DNA of 64,000 nt from Vagococcus salmoninarum (lineage in GTDB: Bacteria; Bacillota; Bacilli; Lactobacillales; Vagococcaceae): NCBI RefSeq assembly GCF_003987495.1, contig NZ_NGJU01000008.1, forward strand, positions 1 to 64,000, read 5' to 3'. A model generated the notes under the pieces. That model did not search any database and was not told the DNA's origin. It worked only from the letters and a program-made list of their open reading frames with translations. Shown in pieces: positions 45,998 to 56,237 of this stretch (within the stretch, counting starts at the first letter, position 1; each line of letters opens with the position of its first letter). A program made the translations under genes and the position numbers.

Positions 45998-46255
45998 ATG
46001 CAGTGTGATCAAAAGATTGTTAACCGCTTAAAACGCGCCGAAGGTCAAATGCGGGGCATTCAAAGCATGATGTTGGAAGGCAAAGAGTGTTCAGAGATGA
46101 TGATTCAATTAGCCGCTGTCCGCTCGAGTATCGATAATATTATGGGGATTATGGCGGGAGAAAATTTAAAATTTTGTTTAGAAAATCCCTTGACGGATCC
46201 AGTAGAACAGGGGGAAAAAGTTCAACAAGCCTTGAGCTTAATTCAAAAAAAATAA
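45998..46255 (+). CDS. cstR: CstR-type persulfide-sensing repressor
   Basis: An 85-residue DUF156/CsoR-family repressor, all helical, tetrameric in its family. Two cysteines fall at C31 (GKECSEMM) and C60 (LKFCLENP), the same residue numbers as the sensing pair of Staphylococcus aureus CstR. The His that CsoR copper sensors carry near the second Cys is absent, so the protein is more likely persulfide-sensing than copper-sensing. It sits 8 bp after cdr and its operator is upstream of the operon at 43949-43966. Confidence 0.88.
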   Translation: MQCDQKIVNRLKRAEGQMRGIQSMMLEGKECSEMMIQLAAVRSSIDNIMGIMAGENLKFCLENPLTDPVEQGEKVQQALSLIQKK

Positions 46256-46262
46256 CTTCCTT

Positions 46263-46300
46263 AAAAAAGAAAGGGCAGTCTTGGGCTGTTCTTTCTTTTT
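46263..46300 (+). terminator. Terminator of the persulfide operon
   Basis: A stem with the arms AAAAAGAAAGGGCAGTC and GGCTGTTCTTTCTTTTT (with G-T pairs) and a short loop, ending in TTTTT. Confidence 0.8.
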
Positions 46301-46373
46301 GCCTAGAGGTGGTTTACAGAAGAGAGATTTCCAAGTAAACTAAGGCTAGTTAATTAATAGATAGGGGATTATT

Positions 46374-46904
46374 ATGAGTAAAATTAGAGGATTTGAAAAA
46401 ATAGCGGCTTTTGGTGAAGAGATTAATTTACCAGTCCGGGCAACGAAAGGGGCTGCTGGTTATGACTTTGAAGCCTCAGCAGATGTCGTGATACCAACGA
46501 TTTGGAAACAAGGAATTGGCACCGTCTTAAAAGCTGCTTTTAAAGGCTTAAAGGTTTCTTTAGATGACGAGACCTTAAAAGAAGTTAAACCAGTGCTAGT
46601 ACCAACAGGAATTAAGTCTTACATGGGTGAGGGAGAGTATTTACAACTGTGTAATCGCTCAAGTAACCCGATGAAAAACTTTTTGTTACTAAGCAATGGT
46701 GTAGGCGTCATCGATAATGACTATTACAATAACCCAGATAACGAAGGGCATATTATGTTCCAATTTATTAACTTTGGATTGACAGACAAAACAATTAATA
46801 AAGGTGAACGGATTGGTCAAGGGATTTTCCTACCCTTCTTAAAGGCTGATCAAGATGAGAGTTCGGCGACCCGGATTGGTGGCTTTGGTTCTTCAGGGAA
46901 GTAA
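46374..46904 (+). CDS. dut: dUTP diphosphatase
   Basis: A 176-residue trimeric-type dUTPase that hydrolyses dUTP to dUMP and pyrophosphate. All five motifs are visible: AGYDFEA (1), NRSSNPMKN (2), GVIDNDYYN (3, catalytic Asp), KGERIGQGIF (4), and RIGGFGSSGK (5). Between motifs 1 and 2 is an insert of about 40 residues compared with short dUTPases, a form also found in phages of this group. AGGGGAT precedes the ATG. It appears monocistronic with its own terminator. Confidence 0.92.
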   Translation: MSKIRGFEKIAAFGEEINLPVRATKGAAGYDFEASADVVIPTIWKQGIGTVLKAAFKGLKVSLDDETLKEVKPVLVPTGIKSYMGEGEYLQLCNRSSNPMKNFLLLSNGVGVIDNDYYNNPDNEGHIMFQFINFGLTDKTINKGERIGQGIFLPFLKADQDESSATRIGGFGSSGK

Positions 46905-46952
46905 GGGCCAATGACGTAAAAAGGCTTAAAAAAGAAAGATTCCTAAAAGTAA

Positions 46953-46990
46953 GGGGCTGCTGACTCATGTCACAGTCCCGTCTTTTTTTA
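46953..46990 (+). terminator. Terminator downstream of dut
   Basis: GGGGCTG/CAGTCCC (one G-T pair) with a 13-base loop, followed by GTCTTTTTTT. The remaining gap to radA is AT-rich; an unsupported 17-codon frame at 47031 was rejected. Confidence 0.6.
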
Positions 46991-47130
46991 GTTCTAGCGT
47001 AATTTTAGCTTTATTAATGAGGATTGTGTGATGAAAAAAACAAACCATGATTTTTTTAAGAAGAATTGCCTAATATTTACTTAAAAAGGCGAAAAGAGCA
47101 GGTGAAAAACAGACCTAAAGCCTAGGGGTA

Positions 47131-47139
47131 TGTTAAAAT
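47131..47139 (+). promoter_or_regulatory. Candidate radA promoter, extended -10
   Basis: TGTTAAAAT (TGn-TAAAAT), 42 bp before the radA start. No clear -35 is seen. Confidence 0.4.
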
Positions 47140-47181
47140 AAATGAATAGATAGTTTATAAAAATTCAGGAAGAGGGATAGT

Positions 47182-48552
47182 GTGGCAAAAAAAGCAAAAA
47201 CTCAGTTTGAATGTCAGGCTTGTGGCTATATCTCACCTAAATATTTAGGCCGTTGTCCAAACTGTGGGGCTTGGAATGAGATGTTAGAAGTTAAGATTCA
47301 AGAAGAAGCTTCTCGTAACAGTCGAGTTAGTATGGCTGGTCGTCGAACGACAGCGACGAAACTCGGAGATGTTACTTCACGAAAAGAACTTAGAGTCAAA
47401 ACGAAATTAGACGAATTAAACCGAGTATTAGGTGGCGGAGTAGTGCCAGGTTCTCTAGTTTTAATTGGTGGTGACCCAGGGATTGGGAAATCGACGTTAT
47501 TATTACAAGTCTCACAACAACTTCATCAAAGTGGCGGTAAAGTGTTATACGTCTCAGGTGAAGAAAGTGCGGAACAAATTAAGATGCGAGCGGAACGTTT
47601 AAGTATTGAAGGCAACGACTTTTTTGTCTATCCAGAAACGGATATGTCAGCTATCAGGCAAACCATTCAAGAGTTAGAACCGGATTATGTGATTATTGAT
47701 TCAATTCAAACAATGATGCAGCCGGAAATCAGCAGTGCTACAGGTAGTGTTAGCCAAGTTCGCGAAACTACTGCGGAATTAATGCAAATTGCTAAAACCA
47801 ACGGTATCGCCATCTTTATTGTTGGTCATGTGACGAAAGAAGGCTCACTGGCAGGACCGCGGATGTTAGAACACATGGTTGATACCGTCCTTTATTTTGA
47901 AGGGGATCGCCATCATACTTTTAGAATTTTACGAGCCGTGAAAAATCGTTTTGGTTCAACAAATGAGATTGGCATTTTTGAAATGAAAGAAAAAGGCTTA
48001 GTTGAAGTGAATAATCCTTCCGAAGTCTTTCTTGAAGAACGAATCGATGGGGCGACTGGTTCAGCGATTGTTGTTTCAATGGAAGGGACGCGGCCGATTT
48101 TAGTTGAAGTTCAATCTTTAGTCACGCCAAGTCTGTTCGGTAATGCTAAAAGAACGTCAACAGGTTTAGACTATAACCGGGTGTCTTTAATTATGGCAGT
48201 CCTAGAAAAACGAGCTGGACTTTTATTACAAAATCAAGATGCCTACTTAAAAGCCGCTGGTGGTGTGAAGTTAGATGAACCAGCCATTGATTTAGCGATA
48301 GCCGTTGCCATTGCCTCGAGTTACAAGGAAAATGGTACTAAGCCTGATGAGTGTTTTATCGGGGAAATTGGTTTGACTGGTGAAATTCGCCGAGTAAGTC
48401 GGATTGAGCAACGAGTTGGCGAAGCTAAAAAACTAGGATTTAAAAAGATTTATGTTCCGAAGAATAATCTCCATGGATGGGAGCCGCCAACAGGCATTAA
48501 GATTGTTGGAGTTGCCACAATTGGCGAAGCATTACGTAAAATTTTCACTTAA
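47182..48552 (+). CDS. radA: DNA repair protein RadA
   Basis: A 456-residue RecA-like helicase that helps branch migration in recombination. It has an N-terminal C4 zinc finger ([18 protein letters not shown]), Walker [14 protein letters not shown], the KNRFG RadA motif (as [11 protein letters not shown]) and a C-terminal Lon-protease-like domain ([12 protein letters not shown]). GTG is the start, with AGAGGG upstream. It begins a typical Bacilli housekeeping run followed by the YacL-type PIN/TRAM gene. Confidence 0.96.
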   Translation: MAKKAKTQFECQACGYISPKYLGRCPNCGAWNEMLEVKIQEEASRNSRVSMAGRRTTATKLGDVTSRKELRVKTKLDELNRVLGGGVVPGSLVLIGGDPGIGKSTLLLQVSQQLHQSGGKVLYVSGEESAEQIKMRAERLSIEGNDFFVYPETDMSAIRQTIQELEPDYVIIDSIQTMMQPEISSATGSVSQVRETTAELMQIAKTNGIAIFIVGHVTKEGSLAGPRMLEHMVDTVLYFEGDRHHTFRILRAVKNRFGSTNEIGIFEMKEKGLVEVNNPSEVFLEERIDGATGSAIVVSMEGTRPILVEVQSLVTPSLFGNAKRTSTGLDYNRVSLIMAVLEKRAGLLLQNQDAYLKAAGGVKLDEPAIDLAIAVAIASSYKENGTKPDECFIGEIGLTGEIRRVSRIEQRVGEAKKLGFKKIYVPKNNLHGWEPPTGIKIVGVATIGEALRKIFT

Positions 48553-48624
48553 GATTTAACTTTCAGTTGCGACACACAGTGACTGAAAGTTAATGAGATA
48601 AAATATTAGAAGGAGGCGACAAGC

Positions 48625-49758
48625 TTGGAGAAAAAAATATTTTCAGTATTTATGGTTTTACTAGGTTTAAGTTTAGGAGTAACATTCATGCCGCAAGCCT
48701 GGGCAGTGTTTGAGATGGAACATAATAGCGTCGTAAACAACTATTTTACAAATGGCCTTATTGGAGCAATTATTTTTCTTATTATATCGTTGGCGATTAG
48801 TAAATATGTCTTATCTGCAATGAAAAAAGCGGAACAAACATTGAGTGGTAAAAGTTTAACTTTTCTTTTATTCGGGACAATCGGAACAGCGATTGGATTG
48901 TCATTAGGAGTCTTAGTATCAATCCCTCTGTTTAACTCAGATTTAGCAGTTGTTAGTAACATTATTCCAATTGCAATTATGTTAGTCTTAGCTTACTTAG
49001 GTTACCGAGTAGGGACAACTCGTCAAGAGGAATGGAAAAAAATCTTAGGACCAAAAAATAAAAAGAATGCGGAAGATGTTTTAGAGCGTAAAGTAGACGA
49101 TACGTTCCGTAAATATAAAATTTTAGACACAAGTGTTATTATCGATGGTCGAATTCATGATGTAGCTAAAACTGGCTTTATCGAAGGGGTCTTGTTAATC
49201 CCGAATTTCGTCCTTTATGAGTTACAATACATTGCTGATTCTGGTGATAGTTTGAAACGGGTTCGTGGACGTCGAGGCTTAGATATTTTGAATGCTCTAC
49301 AAAAAGAAGAAAGTGTTCAAGTTGAGATGTACGAAGGTGATTTTGAAGACATCGCAGAAGTTGATAGTAAATTAATTAAATTAGCTAAATTATTAGACGG
49401 TGTTGTCGTAACTAATGACTTTAACTTAAATAAAGTCGCGGAATTTCAAAATGTTCCAGTCTTAAATATTAACGCCTTAGCTAATGCTGTTAAACCAGTC
49501 GTGATTCCTGGCGAAACGATGCACGTCTTAGTCGTTAAAGATGGGACGGAACGTCAACAAGGGGTGGCTTACTTAGACGATGGCACGATGATTGTCGTTG
49601 AAGACGGTCAACATTACATGAACCAACAGTTAGATGTTGTTGTCACAAGTGCTTTACAAACCGCTGCGGGGCGGATGATCTTTGCTAAACCAGTCCATGC
49701 GCAACGAGGGATCAATGAAGCAAAAGCCGATCAAGGTCATGCTAAAAAGAAAAAGTAA
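48625..49758 (+). CDS. yacL: PIN/TRAM domain membrane protein (YacL)
   Basis: A 377-residue protein with four N-terminal transmembrane segments (residues about 1-130), then a PIN nuclease domain (ILDTSVIIDGRIHDVAK, acidic residues in DGVVVTNDFN) and a C-terminal TRAM RNA-binding domain (VIPGETMHVLVVKDG to YMNQQLDVVVTS). YacL proteins are widely conserved in Firmicutes next to radA and ispD; substrate RNA is not established. The TTG start has GAAGGAGG upstream, and no ATG fits. ispD follows 20 bp later. Confidence 0.9.
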   Translation: MEKKIFSVFMVLLGLSLGVTFMPQAWAVFEMEHNSVVNNYFTNGLIGAIIFLIISLAISKYVLSAMKKAEQTLSGKSLTFLLFGTIGTAIGLSLGVLVSIPLFNSDLAVVSNIIPIAIMLVLAYLGYRVGTTRQEEWKKILGPKNKKNAEDVLERKVDDTFRKYKILDTSVIIDGRIHDVAKTGFIEGVLLIPNFVLYELQYIADSGDSLKRVRGRRGLDILNALQKEESVQVEMYEGDFEDIAEVDSKLIKLAKLLDGVVVTNDFNLNKVAEFQNVPVLNINALANAVKPVVIPGETMHVLVVKDGTERQQGVAYLDDGTMIVVEDGQHYMNQQLDVVVTSALQTAAGRMIFAKPVHAQRGINEAKADQGHAKKKK

Positions 49759-49778
49759 GCATTAGTAGGGGGAGAAAC

Positions 49779-50489
49779 ATGTCTTATGAAGTAATTCTTT
49801 TGGCAGCCGGTCAAGGTCGCCGAATGTTAGCCTCTCGCAATAAAATCCTTTTACATTTTTATGATAAACCAGTGATTGCTTATAGTTTAGAACGCTTTTT
49901 AGCAGACAGTCAGTGTGAACAGATTATTCTCGTAGTCAAAGAGGATGAAAAGAAGCTGTTAGAAGAAGTTCTTGAGACCTATTTTAGTGACCGTAAGAAA
50001 CTAGTCAAATTAGTTAGTGGTGGTAAGGAACGGCAAGACAGTGTTTACCAAGGTCTGTTGCATCTTAATGATTTATCAAATTATGTGATGGTTCATGACG
50101 GAGCCAGACCTTTTGTCAGTGCAAAAATCCTTGAAAATACTTACGCCGAACTAGAAGTCTCTAAGGCGGCCATTGTTGGAATGCCAGTGAAAGACACGAT
50201 TAAAAAGGTTGTCAATGGTAAGGTTGAAAAAACTATCCCACGGGATCCTTTATGGCAAATCCAAACACCTCAAGGCTTTATCGCAGAAGAGCTATTAGCT
50301 GCTCATAAGCAGGCTCAAAGCAGTCATTTTCTTGGTACTGACGATGCCTCGTTAATGGAAGCATATTCTCAGCGTGAGATTTCTTTAGTCCTAGGGAGCC
50401 AAGAAAATATTAAATTAACAACACCAGAAGATTTAATCTTAGGTGAAGCCTTAATAAGTGGCAAAAAGGGCTGTGAAAAGTCAGTTTAA
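49779..50489 (+). CDS. ispD: 2-C-methyl-D-erythritol 4-phosphate cytidylyltransferase IspD
   Basis: A 236-residue enzyme that makes CDP-ME in the MEP isoprenoid pathway. The nucleotide-binding motif [16 protein letters not shown] is at the N-terminus, [11 protein letters not shown] in the middle, and the [13 protein letters not shown] signature near residue 180. GGGGGAG precedes the ATG. It is immediately followed by ispF. No other MEP enzymes (dxs, dxr, ispE, ispG, ispH) are in the window. Confidence 0.94.
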   Translation: MSYEVILLAAGQGRRMLASRNKILLHFYDKPVIAYSLERFLADSQCEQIILVVKEDEKKLLEEVLETYFSDRKKLVKLVSGGKERQDSVYQGLLHLNDLSNYVMVHDGARPFVSAKILENTYAELEVSKAAIVGMPVKDTIKKVVNGKVEKTIPRDPLWQIQTPQGFIAEELLAAHKQAQSSHFLGTDDASLMEAYSQREISLVLGSQENIKLTTPEDLILGEALISGKKGCEKSV

Positions 50490-50515
50490 ATGATTTAAGT
50501 GTGGAGGTGTTAGCA

Positions 50516-50992
50516 GTGCGAATTGGTCAAGGCTTTGATGTTCATCAGTTAGTGCCTAATCGCCCCTGTATTATCGGTGGAGTGACCTTACCTTTTAATA
50601 AGGGCTTATTAGGTCATTCGGATGCAGATGTCTTACTTCATGCAATTACAGATGCTTTATTAGGGGCAGCTGGCTTAGGTGACATCGGGAAAATGTATCC
50701 AGATACAGATCAACAGTATTTAAATGCTGATTCTATGGTATTATTAAGAGGAGCATGGCAGGCAGTTAAAGCGCAAGGTTATACGATTGGCAATCTCGAT
50801 TGTACAATTTTAGCAGAACGGCCGAAAATGCTACCATATATTTCAGCAATGAAAAACAATATTAGTGAAGCGTGTGAACTATCAGCTCAACAAATCAATC
50901 TGAAGGCGACAACGATGGAGACAATGGGTTTTATCGGTCGTGAAGAAGGCATTGGGGCGTTGGCTGTTGTATTACTAAAGACGCAAAAATAG
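50516..50992 (+). CDS. ispF: 2-C-methyl-D-erythritol 2,4-cyclodiphosphate synthase IspF
   Basis: A 158-residue MEP-pathway enzyme that forms MEcPP. Evidence is the metal ligands in [13 protein letters not shown] (Asp, His), [30 protein letters not shown], and the C-terminal [16 protein letters not shown]. The GTG at 50516 was chosen because GGAGGT lies 7 bp upstream; an upstream in-frame GTG at 50501 precedes the site itself. The ispD-ispF-gltX order is standard for Bacilli. Confidence 0.95.
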   Translation: MRIGQGFDVHQLVPNRPCIIGGVTLPFNKGLLGHSDADVLLHAITDALLGAAGLGDIGKMYPDTDQQYLNADSMVLLRGAWQAVKAQGYTIGNLDCTILAERPKMLPYISAMKNNISEACELSAQQINLKATTMETMGFIGREEGIGALAVVLLKTQK

Positions 50993-51007
50993 AAAGAGGC
51001 TATGAAG

Positions 51008-52471
51008 ATGACGAAAAAAGTACGCGTGCGTTATGCACCAAGTCCAACTGGGCATTTACACATTGGGAATGCTCGAACAGCATTATTTAACTACTTATAT
51101 GCAAAACATCATGAGGGAGAATTTATTATCCGGATTGAGGACACAGACTTAAAACGTAATATTGAAGGCGGCGAAAAAAGCCAACTAGATAATCTATCAT
51201 GGTTAGGAATCGACTGGGTCGAAGGGCCAGAAAATCCAGGAAAATACGGTCCTTACCGCCAATCAGAGCGGAAAGAGATTTATTTACCTTTAGTGGATCA
51301 ATTATTAGCTAGCAACTTAGCATACAAATGTTACGCAACTGAAGAAGAATTAGAAGCTGTCCGGGAAGGCCAAAAAGCTCGTGGCGAAATGCCTCATTAC
51401 AATGGCATGTGTGCTAACTTAACAGCCGATGAACAAGCGGCTTTTGAAGCTGAAGGTCGGGAGCATGTTGTCCGTTTCCGCGTTCCTAAAAATAAAGAAT
51501 TAGCTTTCAATGACTTAGTTAAAGGTGAAATAACTTTTGAATCAGATAGTACTGGTGGCGACTTCGTCATTTTAAAACGTGACGGTATGCCAACTTACAA
51601 CTTTGCCGTAGTTGTTGATGACCATATGATGGAAATTTCACACGTTTTACGTGGGGACGACCATATTGCTAATACACCAAAACAATTAATGATTTACGAT
51701 GCTTTCGGTTGGGAAGCTCCAACCTTTGGTCACATGACCTTAATTATTAACAGTGAAACAGGTAAAAAATTAAGTAAACGTGACGAAGCGATTTTACAAT
51801 TTATCGAGCAATACCGTGATTTAGGTTACTTACCAGAAGCAATGTTTAACTTTATTGCTTTATTAGGTTGGTCACCAGTTGGGGAAGAAGAAATCTTCTC
51901 ACCAGCCCAAATCATTGAAATGTTTGACGCTGATCGTTTAAGTAAATCACCAGCGGCTTTTGATGGTAAAAAATTAGGCTGGATCAACAACCAATACATT
52001 AAAGTCATGGACTTAGACCAATTAACAGCAATGTGTTTACCTTTCTTAGTTGAGGCTGGTAAAGTTGAAGCGAATCCTGATGCTGATAAATTAGCATGGG
52101 TTACGAAACTTGTTAGTTTGTACCAACCGCAAATGAGTTTTGCAGGGGAAATTGTTGAATTGTCAGAATTATTCTTCGGAGAGCATCCAGTTGTTGCTGG
52201 GGAAGCGCAAGAAGTCTTAGCTGGGGAAACTGTTCCAACTGTTTTAGCAGCGTTTAAGACAGAAGTTGAAAACATGACTGACTTTGATGTTCCGGCAATC
52301 AAAGCAGGAATTAAAGCAGTTCAACAAGCAACTGGTGTTAAAGGTAAAAACTTATTTATGCCAATCCGCGTCGCTGTTTCAGGCGAGATGCACGGACCTG
52401 AACTAGGAGATACGATTGTCCTTTTAGGTAAAGAAAAAACCATTGATCATTTAAATAAAGCATTAAACTAA
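51008..52471 (+). CDS. gltX: Glutamyl-tRNA synthetase
   Basis: A 487-residue class I aminoacyl-tRNA synthetase. HIGH appears as HIGN in [20 protein letters not shown] and KMSKS as KLSKRDEAI. The RFRVPK segment and the C-terminal anticodon-binding helices are as expected. Bacteria with GatCAB usually have a non-discriminating enzyme; the sequence alone does not tell. The ATG at 51008 is better spaced from AGAGG than the ATG at 51002. It is followed by a T-box leader. Confidence 0.96.
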   Translation: MTKKVRVRYAPSPTGHLHIGNARTALFNYLYAKHHEGEFIIRIEDTDLKRNIEGGEKSQLDNLSWLGIDWVEGPENPGKYGPYRQSERKEIYLPLVDQLLASNLAYKCYATEEELEAVREGQKARGEMPHYNGMCANLTADEQAAFEAEGREHVVRFRVPKNKELAFNDLVKGEITFESDSTGGDFVILKRDGMPTYNFAVVVDDHMMEISHVLRGDDHIANTPKQLMIYDAFGWEAPTFGHMTLIINSETGKKLSKRDEAILQFIEQYRDLGYLPEAMFNFIALLGWSPVGEEEIFSPAQIIEMFDADRLSKSPAAFDGKKLGWINNQYIKVMDLDQLTAMCLPFLVEAGKVEANPDADKLAWVTKLVSLYQPQMSFAGEIVELSELFFGEHPVVAGEAQEVLAGETVPTVLAAFKTEVENMTDFDVPAIKAGIKAVQQATGVKGKNLFMPIRVAVSGEMHGPELGDTIVLLGKEKTIDHLNKALN

Positions 52472-52481
52472 AAAACACGTT

Positions 52482-52722
52482 GATAAGAACAAGTAAAGTG
52501 TTAATCGTCTCCAGAGAGTCTGTGGCAGCTGAGAACAGATGGCGATGACCTTGAAATGCCTCTTTGAGTGGTTTTAGCGAAAAAAGAAGTCATTCTTTCA
52601 TTAGCTAAAAACGGGTGACGCCGTTATTTGTTCGAGGTAAGGAAATTTCCTTACGAAAAAAAGTGGAACCACGTCTCAAAACGTCTTTTTCTAGGATTAG
52701 CTAGAGAAGGACGTTTTTTATT
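52482..52722 (+). ncRNA. T-box leader, probably cysteine-responsive
   Basis: The region downstream of gltX carries T-box landmarks. The stem I apical segment includes AGAG and GCTGAGAACAG. A specifier-loop strand GAAATGCC places TGC (Cys) at 52557-52559, although ATG one base earlier cannot be excluded by eye. The T-box sequence proper is AAGTGGAACCACG (52661-52673). An antiterminator and the terminator below follow. T-box leaders pair with uncharged tRNA to allow read-through. Downstream genes are a DUF3290-DUF421 pair and then cysE-cysS. Cysteine starvation should therefore raise all of them. Confidence 0.85.
52678..52722 (+). terminator. T-box terminator hairpin
   Basis: AAAACGTC...TTCTAG pairs with CTAGAGAAGGACGTTTT (G-T pairs included), loop GATTA, then TTTATTTT. 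The antiterminator alternative uses the ACCACG segment. Confidence 0.8.
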
Positions 52723-52745
52723 TTAGGTCAGAGGAGTGAGTCGAA

Positions 52746-53192
52746 GTGTCATTTTACACCTACAATTATTGGGAAAATCAAACAAATTTAAATCCATTTT
52801 TTAAATATGTTATTATTTTAGTGCTATTATTAAGTATTTTGTTCTTAGGATTTCAGTACTTAAGGCATCGCTTTGAAGCAAAATATCGTGATTTAATTAT
52901 TTTACTACTATTAGCAGTGATCTTCTTTATCGGGATCCAGTACACCGATTACACTCAAAGTAAAAATAGTGTCAGTCAATCTTCTCAAGTTGTTAATTTT
53001 TTAGATAGTTTGAGTCGCTCGGAAAAAGTAGCGAAAGAAGAGTTAAGAGTGAACCAAGGAACGTTGAATGAAAATTTGATTGTAGAAATCCGAGACAAAT
53101 ACTACAAAGTTATTTTTAACAATAATTTTACGGCATACGAACTGAAAGAAATTAATTTAATTAATCCGGAAATTGTCATTATTGATAAGTGA
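52746..53192 (+). CDS. DUF3290 membrane protein
   Basis: A 148-residue protein with two N-terminal transmembrane helices (VIILVLLLSILFLGFQYL and LIILLLLAVIFFIGIQYT) and a roughly 80-residue extracellular or cytosolic soluble part. It matches the DUF3290 family, which is usually encoded immediately before a DUF421 gene, as here. The function of the pair is not known. A GTG start follows GAGGAG. It sits between the cysteine-type T-box leader and cysE, an unusual place, and so falls under the T-box. Confidence 0.78.
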   Translation: MSFYTYNYWENQTNLNPFFKYVIILVLLLSILFLGFQYLRHRFEAKYRDLIILLLLAVIFFIGIQYTDYTQSKNSVSQSSQVVNFLDSLSRSEKVAKEELRVNQGTLNENLIVEIRDKYYKVIFNNNFTAYELKEINLINPEIVIIDK

Positions 53193-53204
53193 GGAGGAAG
53201 CATA

Positions 53205-53831
53205 ATGTATACAGGGATTATCGTAAAATTATCACTAGGTATTTTATGTTTAATATTGCAAATTAATTTGATGGGAAAAGGTAATCTAGCACCGACATCA
53301 GCGATGGATCAAGTTCAAAATTATGTGTTAGGTGGCATTATTGGTGGCGTGATTTACAATAATGATATTACGGTCCTACAGTTCTTTCTAGTTTTAGTTA
53401 TTTGGACCTTTTTAGTATTAAGTATTAAATTTATTAAAAATCATAATCGCTTTGCTAAGCGTTTAATAGATGGTAAGCCGGTAACATTGATTTATAAAGG
53501 GAAAATATTAGTTAATGAGTGTATGCGCCAAGGGATATCTGCTAATGATTTAAGTTTTAAACTACGCTCAGCGGGGATTTATGAATTTAGTAAAGTCCAT
53601 AAAGGTATTTTAGAGCAAAATGGCCAGTTAACAATTAGTCAATACGGCGAGGAAAATGTCAAATACCCATTAATTTTAGAAGGGCAAATTAATAATGATG
53701 TTCTTGAGATTATCGATAAAGACGATAAGTGGGTAGCAGAATTGTTACAGCAAGAAAAACTAGAATTGAAAGATATTTATTTAGGTGAGTACTTGTCAGG
53801 TCAATTTATTGCGCATCAATATACAGAGTAA
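53205..53831 (+). CDS. DUF421 (YetF-like) membrane protein
   Basis: A 208-residue protein of the YetF/DUF421 family with two to three N-terminal helices and a C-terminal cytoplasmic domain ([20 protein letters not shown], then [18 protein letters not shown]). Related YetF/YdfS-type proteins are linked to spore and membrane traits in Bacillus, but the biochemical role is unknown. It begins 12 bp after the DUF3290 gene, and cysE starts 32 bp later. AGGAGG precedes the ATG. Confidence 0.82.
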   Translation: MYTGIIVKLSLGILCLILQINLMGKGNLAPTSAMDQVQNYVLGGIIGGVIYNNDITVLQFFLVLVIWTFLVLSIKFIKNHNRFAKRLIDGKPVTLIYKGKILVNECMRQGISANDLSFKLRSAGIYEFSKVHKGILEQNGQLTISQYGEENVKYPLILEGQINNDVLEIIDKDDKWVAELLQQEKLELKDIYLGEYLSGQFIAHQYTE

Positions 53832-53863
53832 TCAGTGAGATAGTAAAGAGAGGTGAATTAAGA

Positions 53864-54412
53864 ATGAGTAAACTGAGGGAAGATATCCAAGCGGTGAAAG
53901 ACAATGATCCAGCAGCTGGCAGGACTCTAGAAGTTGTTTTGACTTATCCAGGGTTACATGCACTCTGGGCCCATCGCGTGTCTCATTTTTTGTATTGCCA
54001 TCAACTCAAATTATTAGCACGAATAAATGCCCATTTTTGGCGCTTTTTAACCGGGGTGGAAATTCATCCGGGAGCAAGGATTGGCCGGCGGGTGTTTATT
54101 GACCACGGCATGGGAGTTGTGATTGGCGAAACCGCCGAAGTTGGTGATGATGTCGTGATTTTTCACGGTGTTACATTAGGGGGAACGGGTAAAGAAGTTG
54201 GTAAGCGGCATCCGACGATTGCTAAAGGGGCACTGTTGTCAGCCCATAGCCAAATTTTAGGTCCAATTACGATTGGTGAATATGCTAAAATTGGAGCAGC
54301 AGCAGTTGTCCTCAAAGATGTCCCTGCCTATGGGACTGCTGTAGGTATTCCCGCCAAAGTCGTAAAAATTGAAACCCCTGGATTGCAAGTTATAAGGAGT
54401 GAAGAAAAATGA
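53864..54412 (+). CDS. cysE: Serine O-acetyltransferase
   Basis: A 182-residue left-handed parallel beta-helix acetyltransferase that makes O-acetylserine for cysteine biosynthesis. The hexapeptide-repeat core is clear ([58 protein letters not shown]), with the catalytic His/Asp in DHGMG. It is slightly short of the N-terminal helical length found in enterobacteria, which is normal for Firmicutes. AGAGGTGAAT lies upstream. Its stop overlaps cysS (ATGA). Confidence 0.94.
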   Translation: MSKLREDIQAVKDNDPAAGRTLEVVLTYPGLHALWAHRVSHFLYCHQLKLLARINAHFWRFLTGVEIHPGARIGRRVFIDHGMGVVIGETAEVGDDVVIFHGVTLGGTGKEVGKRHPTIAKGALLSAHSQILGPITIGEYAKIGAAAVVLKDVPAYGTAVGIPAKVVKIETPGLQVIRSEEK

Positions 54413-55827
54413 TAAAAATTTATAATACATTGACTCGAGAAAAAGAAACCTTTGTTCCGTTAGAAGCTGGGAAAGTTAAGATGTATGTCTGTGGTCCGAC
54501 TGTTTATAATTATATCCATATCGGTAATGCCCGCAGTACGATTGCTTTTGATACCGTTCGTAAGTATTTAGAATACCGAGGTTATGACGTTAACTACGTT
54601 TCCAACTTTACGGATGTTGATGATAAAATTATTAGAACAGCGAAAGAACGGGAGATAACACCAGAAGCTTTGGCAGCTGAATTTATTGAGGCGTTTCATG
54701 AAGATACCGCCGCACTAAATGTCAAAAAAGCTTGTACCCATCCTCAAGTTGTTGATTATATTCCAGAAATCATTGATTTTATTGACAAGTTAATCGAAAA
54801 AGATTATGCTTACGAATCACAAGGAGACGTCTATTACCGTACCCGTAAATTTCAAGGCTATGGTAAATTAAGTGATCAATCGATTGATGAGCTAGAAGTC
54901 GGTGCCAGTAATCGGACTGGCGAAGAATCTGCTAAAAAAGCCGACCCCTTAGATTTTGCCTTATGGAAATCTGCTAAAAAAGATGAGATTTTCTGGGACT
55001 CACCTTGGGGCGCAGGACGACCAGGCTGGCATATTGAATGTTCGGTTATGGCAACGGACTTACTAGGTGAAACGATTGATATTCATGCTGGCGGCCAAGA
55101 TTTAGAGTTTCCCCACCATGAAAATGAAATCGCCCAAAGTGAAGCCAAAACAGGTAAAACATTTGCTAACTACTGGATGCACAACGGTTATTTAACCGTA
55201 GGTGAGTCAGGTGAAAAGATGAGTAAATCCCTTGGGAACTTTGTAACCGCCCATGATTTTATTGCTAATAATGACCCTCAAGTCATTCGGTTTGCTTTAG
55301 GAACGACCCAGTACCGCCGACCAATACCTTTTAATGAAGGCACGCTTAATGAAGCAAAAACTAACTTAGAGAAAATCAAAACAGCCTATGACAATTTAAC
55401 ATTTAGACAAAAAAACAGTCATAATGAGGGCTTAACGACAGCTGAAGAAGAACGTTTAACTACTTTAGGAGAGTTTGAAACAGCCTTTGTAACTGCCATG
55501 GATGATGACTTCAATGTCGCTAATGGCTTGACTGTCGTTTATCAAGTTGTTAAATGGGCAAATACTTACAGTGAAGCAAAGTCAGTCTCAGAAGTCGTGA
55601 TTGCCAAGACCTTAGCATTATTAGAAACTTGGTTAGCTATTTTTGGAATTGAATTAAGTCAAGGCGGCCAATTAGTCGATGAAGCCATCGATCAACTAAT
55701 GATTGAGCGTGAAACGGCTCGCAGTAATAAAGATTTTGCCAGAAGTGATGAAATTCGTGATATATTAAAAGAACAAGGGATTGTCTTAGAAGATACTCCT
55801 CAAGGAACGAGATGGAGACGTAGCTAA
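54409..55827 (+). CDS. cysS: Cysteinyl-tRNA synthetase
   Basis: A 472-residue class I synthetase. HIGH is HIGN in [22 protein letters not shown] is KMSKSLGN, and the zinc-binding Cys/His include CGPT, WHIECS and [16 protein letters not shown]. It is coupled to cysE by an ATGA overlap and to mrnC by a single-base overlap. Both cysE and cysS would be controlled by the T-box upstream, with an intervening membrane gene pair. Confidence 0.97.
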   Translation: MIKIYNTLTREKETFVPLEAGKVKMYVCGPTVYNYIHIGNARSTIAFDTVRKYLEYRGYDVNYVSNFTDVDDKIIRTAKEREITPEALAAEFIEAFHEDTAALNVKKACTHPQVVDYIPEIIDFIDKLIEKDYAYESQGDVYYRTRKFQGYGKLSDQSIDELEVGASNRTGEESAKKADPLDFALWKSAKKDEIFWDSPWGAGRPGWHIECSVMATDLLGETIDIHAGGQDLEFPHHENEIAQSEAKTGKTFANYWMHNGYLTVGESGEKMSKSLGNFVTAHDFIANNDPQVIRFALGTTQYRRPIPFNEGTLNEAKTNLEKIKTAYDNLTFRQKNSHNEGLTTAEEERLTTLGEFETAFVTAMDDDFNVANGLTVVYQVVKWANTYSEAKSVSEVVIAKTLALLETWLAIFGIELSQGGQLVDEAIDQLMIERETARSNKDFARSDEIRDILKEQGIVLEDTPQGTRWRRS

Positions 55828-56237
55828 TGAGTGAAAATCAAGATTTTAAACTATTAAACGGTTTGGCTTTGGCCTATGTTGGAGATGCGATTTATGAAAT
55901 TTATATTCGCGATTATTTAATTCGCCAAGGTCATACGAAACCAAACATGTTACATCGCCAAGCAACTCACTATGTGTCAGCTAAAGGGCAGTCTTATTTA
56001 ATGAAAGAAATGCTAAAAGCCGACTGCTTGTCAGAAGAAGAACTGACGATGTATAAACGAGGTCGGAATGCTAAAAGTCATACGTCAGCTAAAAATGCTG
56101 ATATCACCACATACCGGATTTCAACTGGCTTTGAAGCGCTGTTTGGCTTCTTGCATTTAACAGAACAAAAACCACGCTTAGAAGAATTAGTTGCTTGGTG
56201 TATTAAGAAAGTAGGGGAACAACAAGATGGCCAATAA
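55827..56237 (+). CDS. mrnC: Mini-ribonuclease 3
   Basis: A 136-residue stand-alone RNase III catalytic domain without a dsRNA-binding domain, which matures 23S rRNA ends in Bacilli. Evidence is LALAYVGDAIYEIYIRDYLI with the catalytic Asp/Glu, and KRGRNAKSHTSAKNADITTY. Its overlaps with cysS (1 bp) and rlmB (11 bp) show translational coupling. Confidence 0.94.
   Translation: MSENQDFKLLNGLALAYVGDAIYEIYIRDYLIRQGHTKPNMLHRQATHYVSAKGQSYLMKEMLKADCLSEEELTMYKRGRNAKSHTSAKNADITTYRISTGFEALFGFLHLTEQKPRLEELVAWCIKKVGEQQDGQ

Noticed and set aside
45998-46255. CsoR copper sensor
   Set aside because: The His of the copper site is missing and the operon contains sulfur-transfer enzymes, not copper transporters.
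47031-47084. 17-codon frame upstream of radA
   Set aside because: Too short, no family signal; the GAGGA before it may be chance in a spacer.
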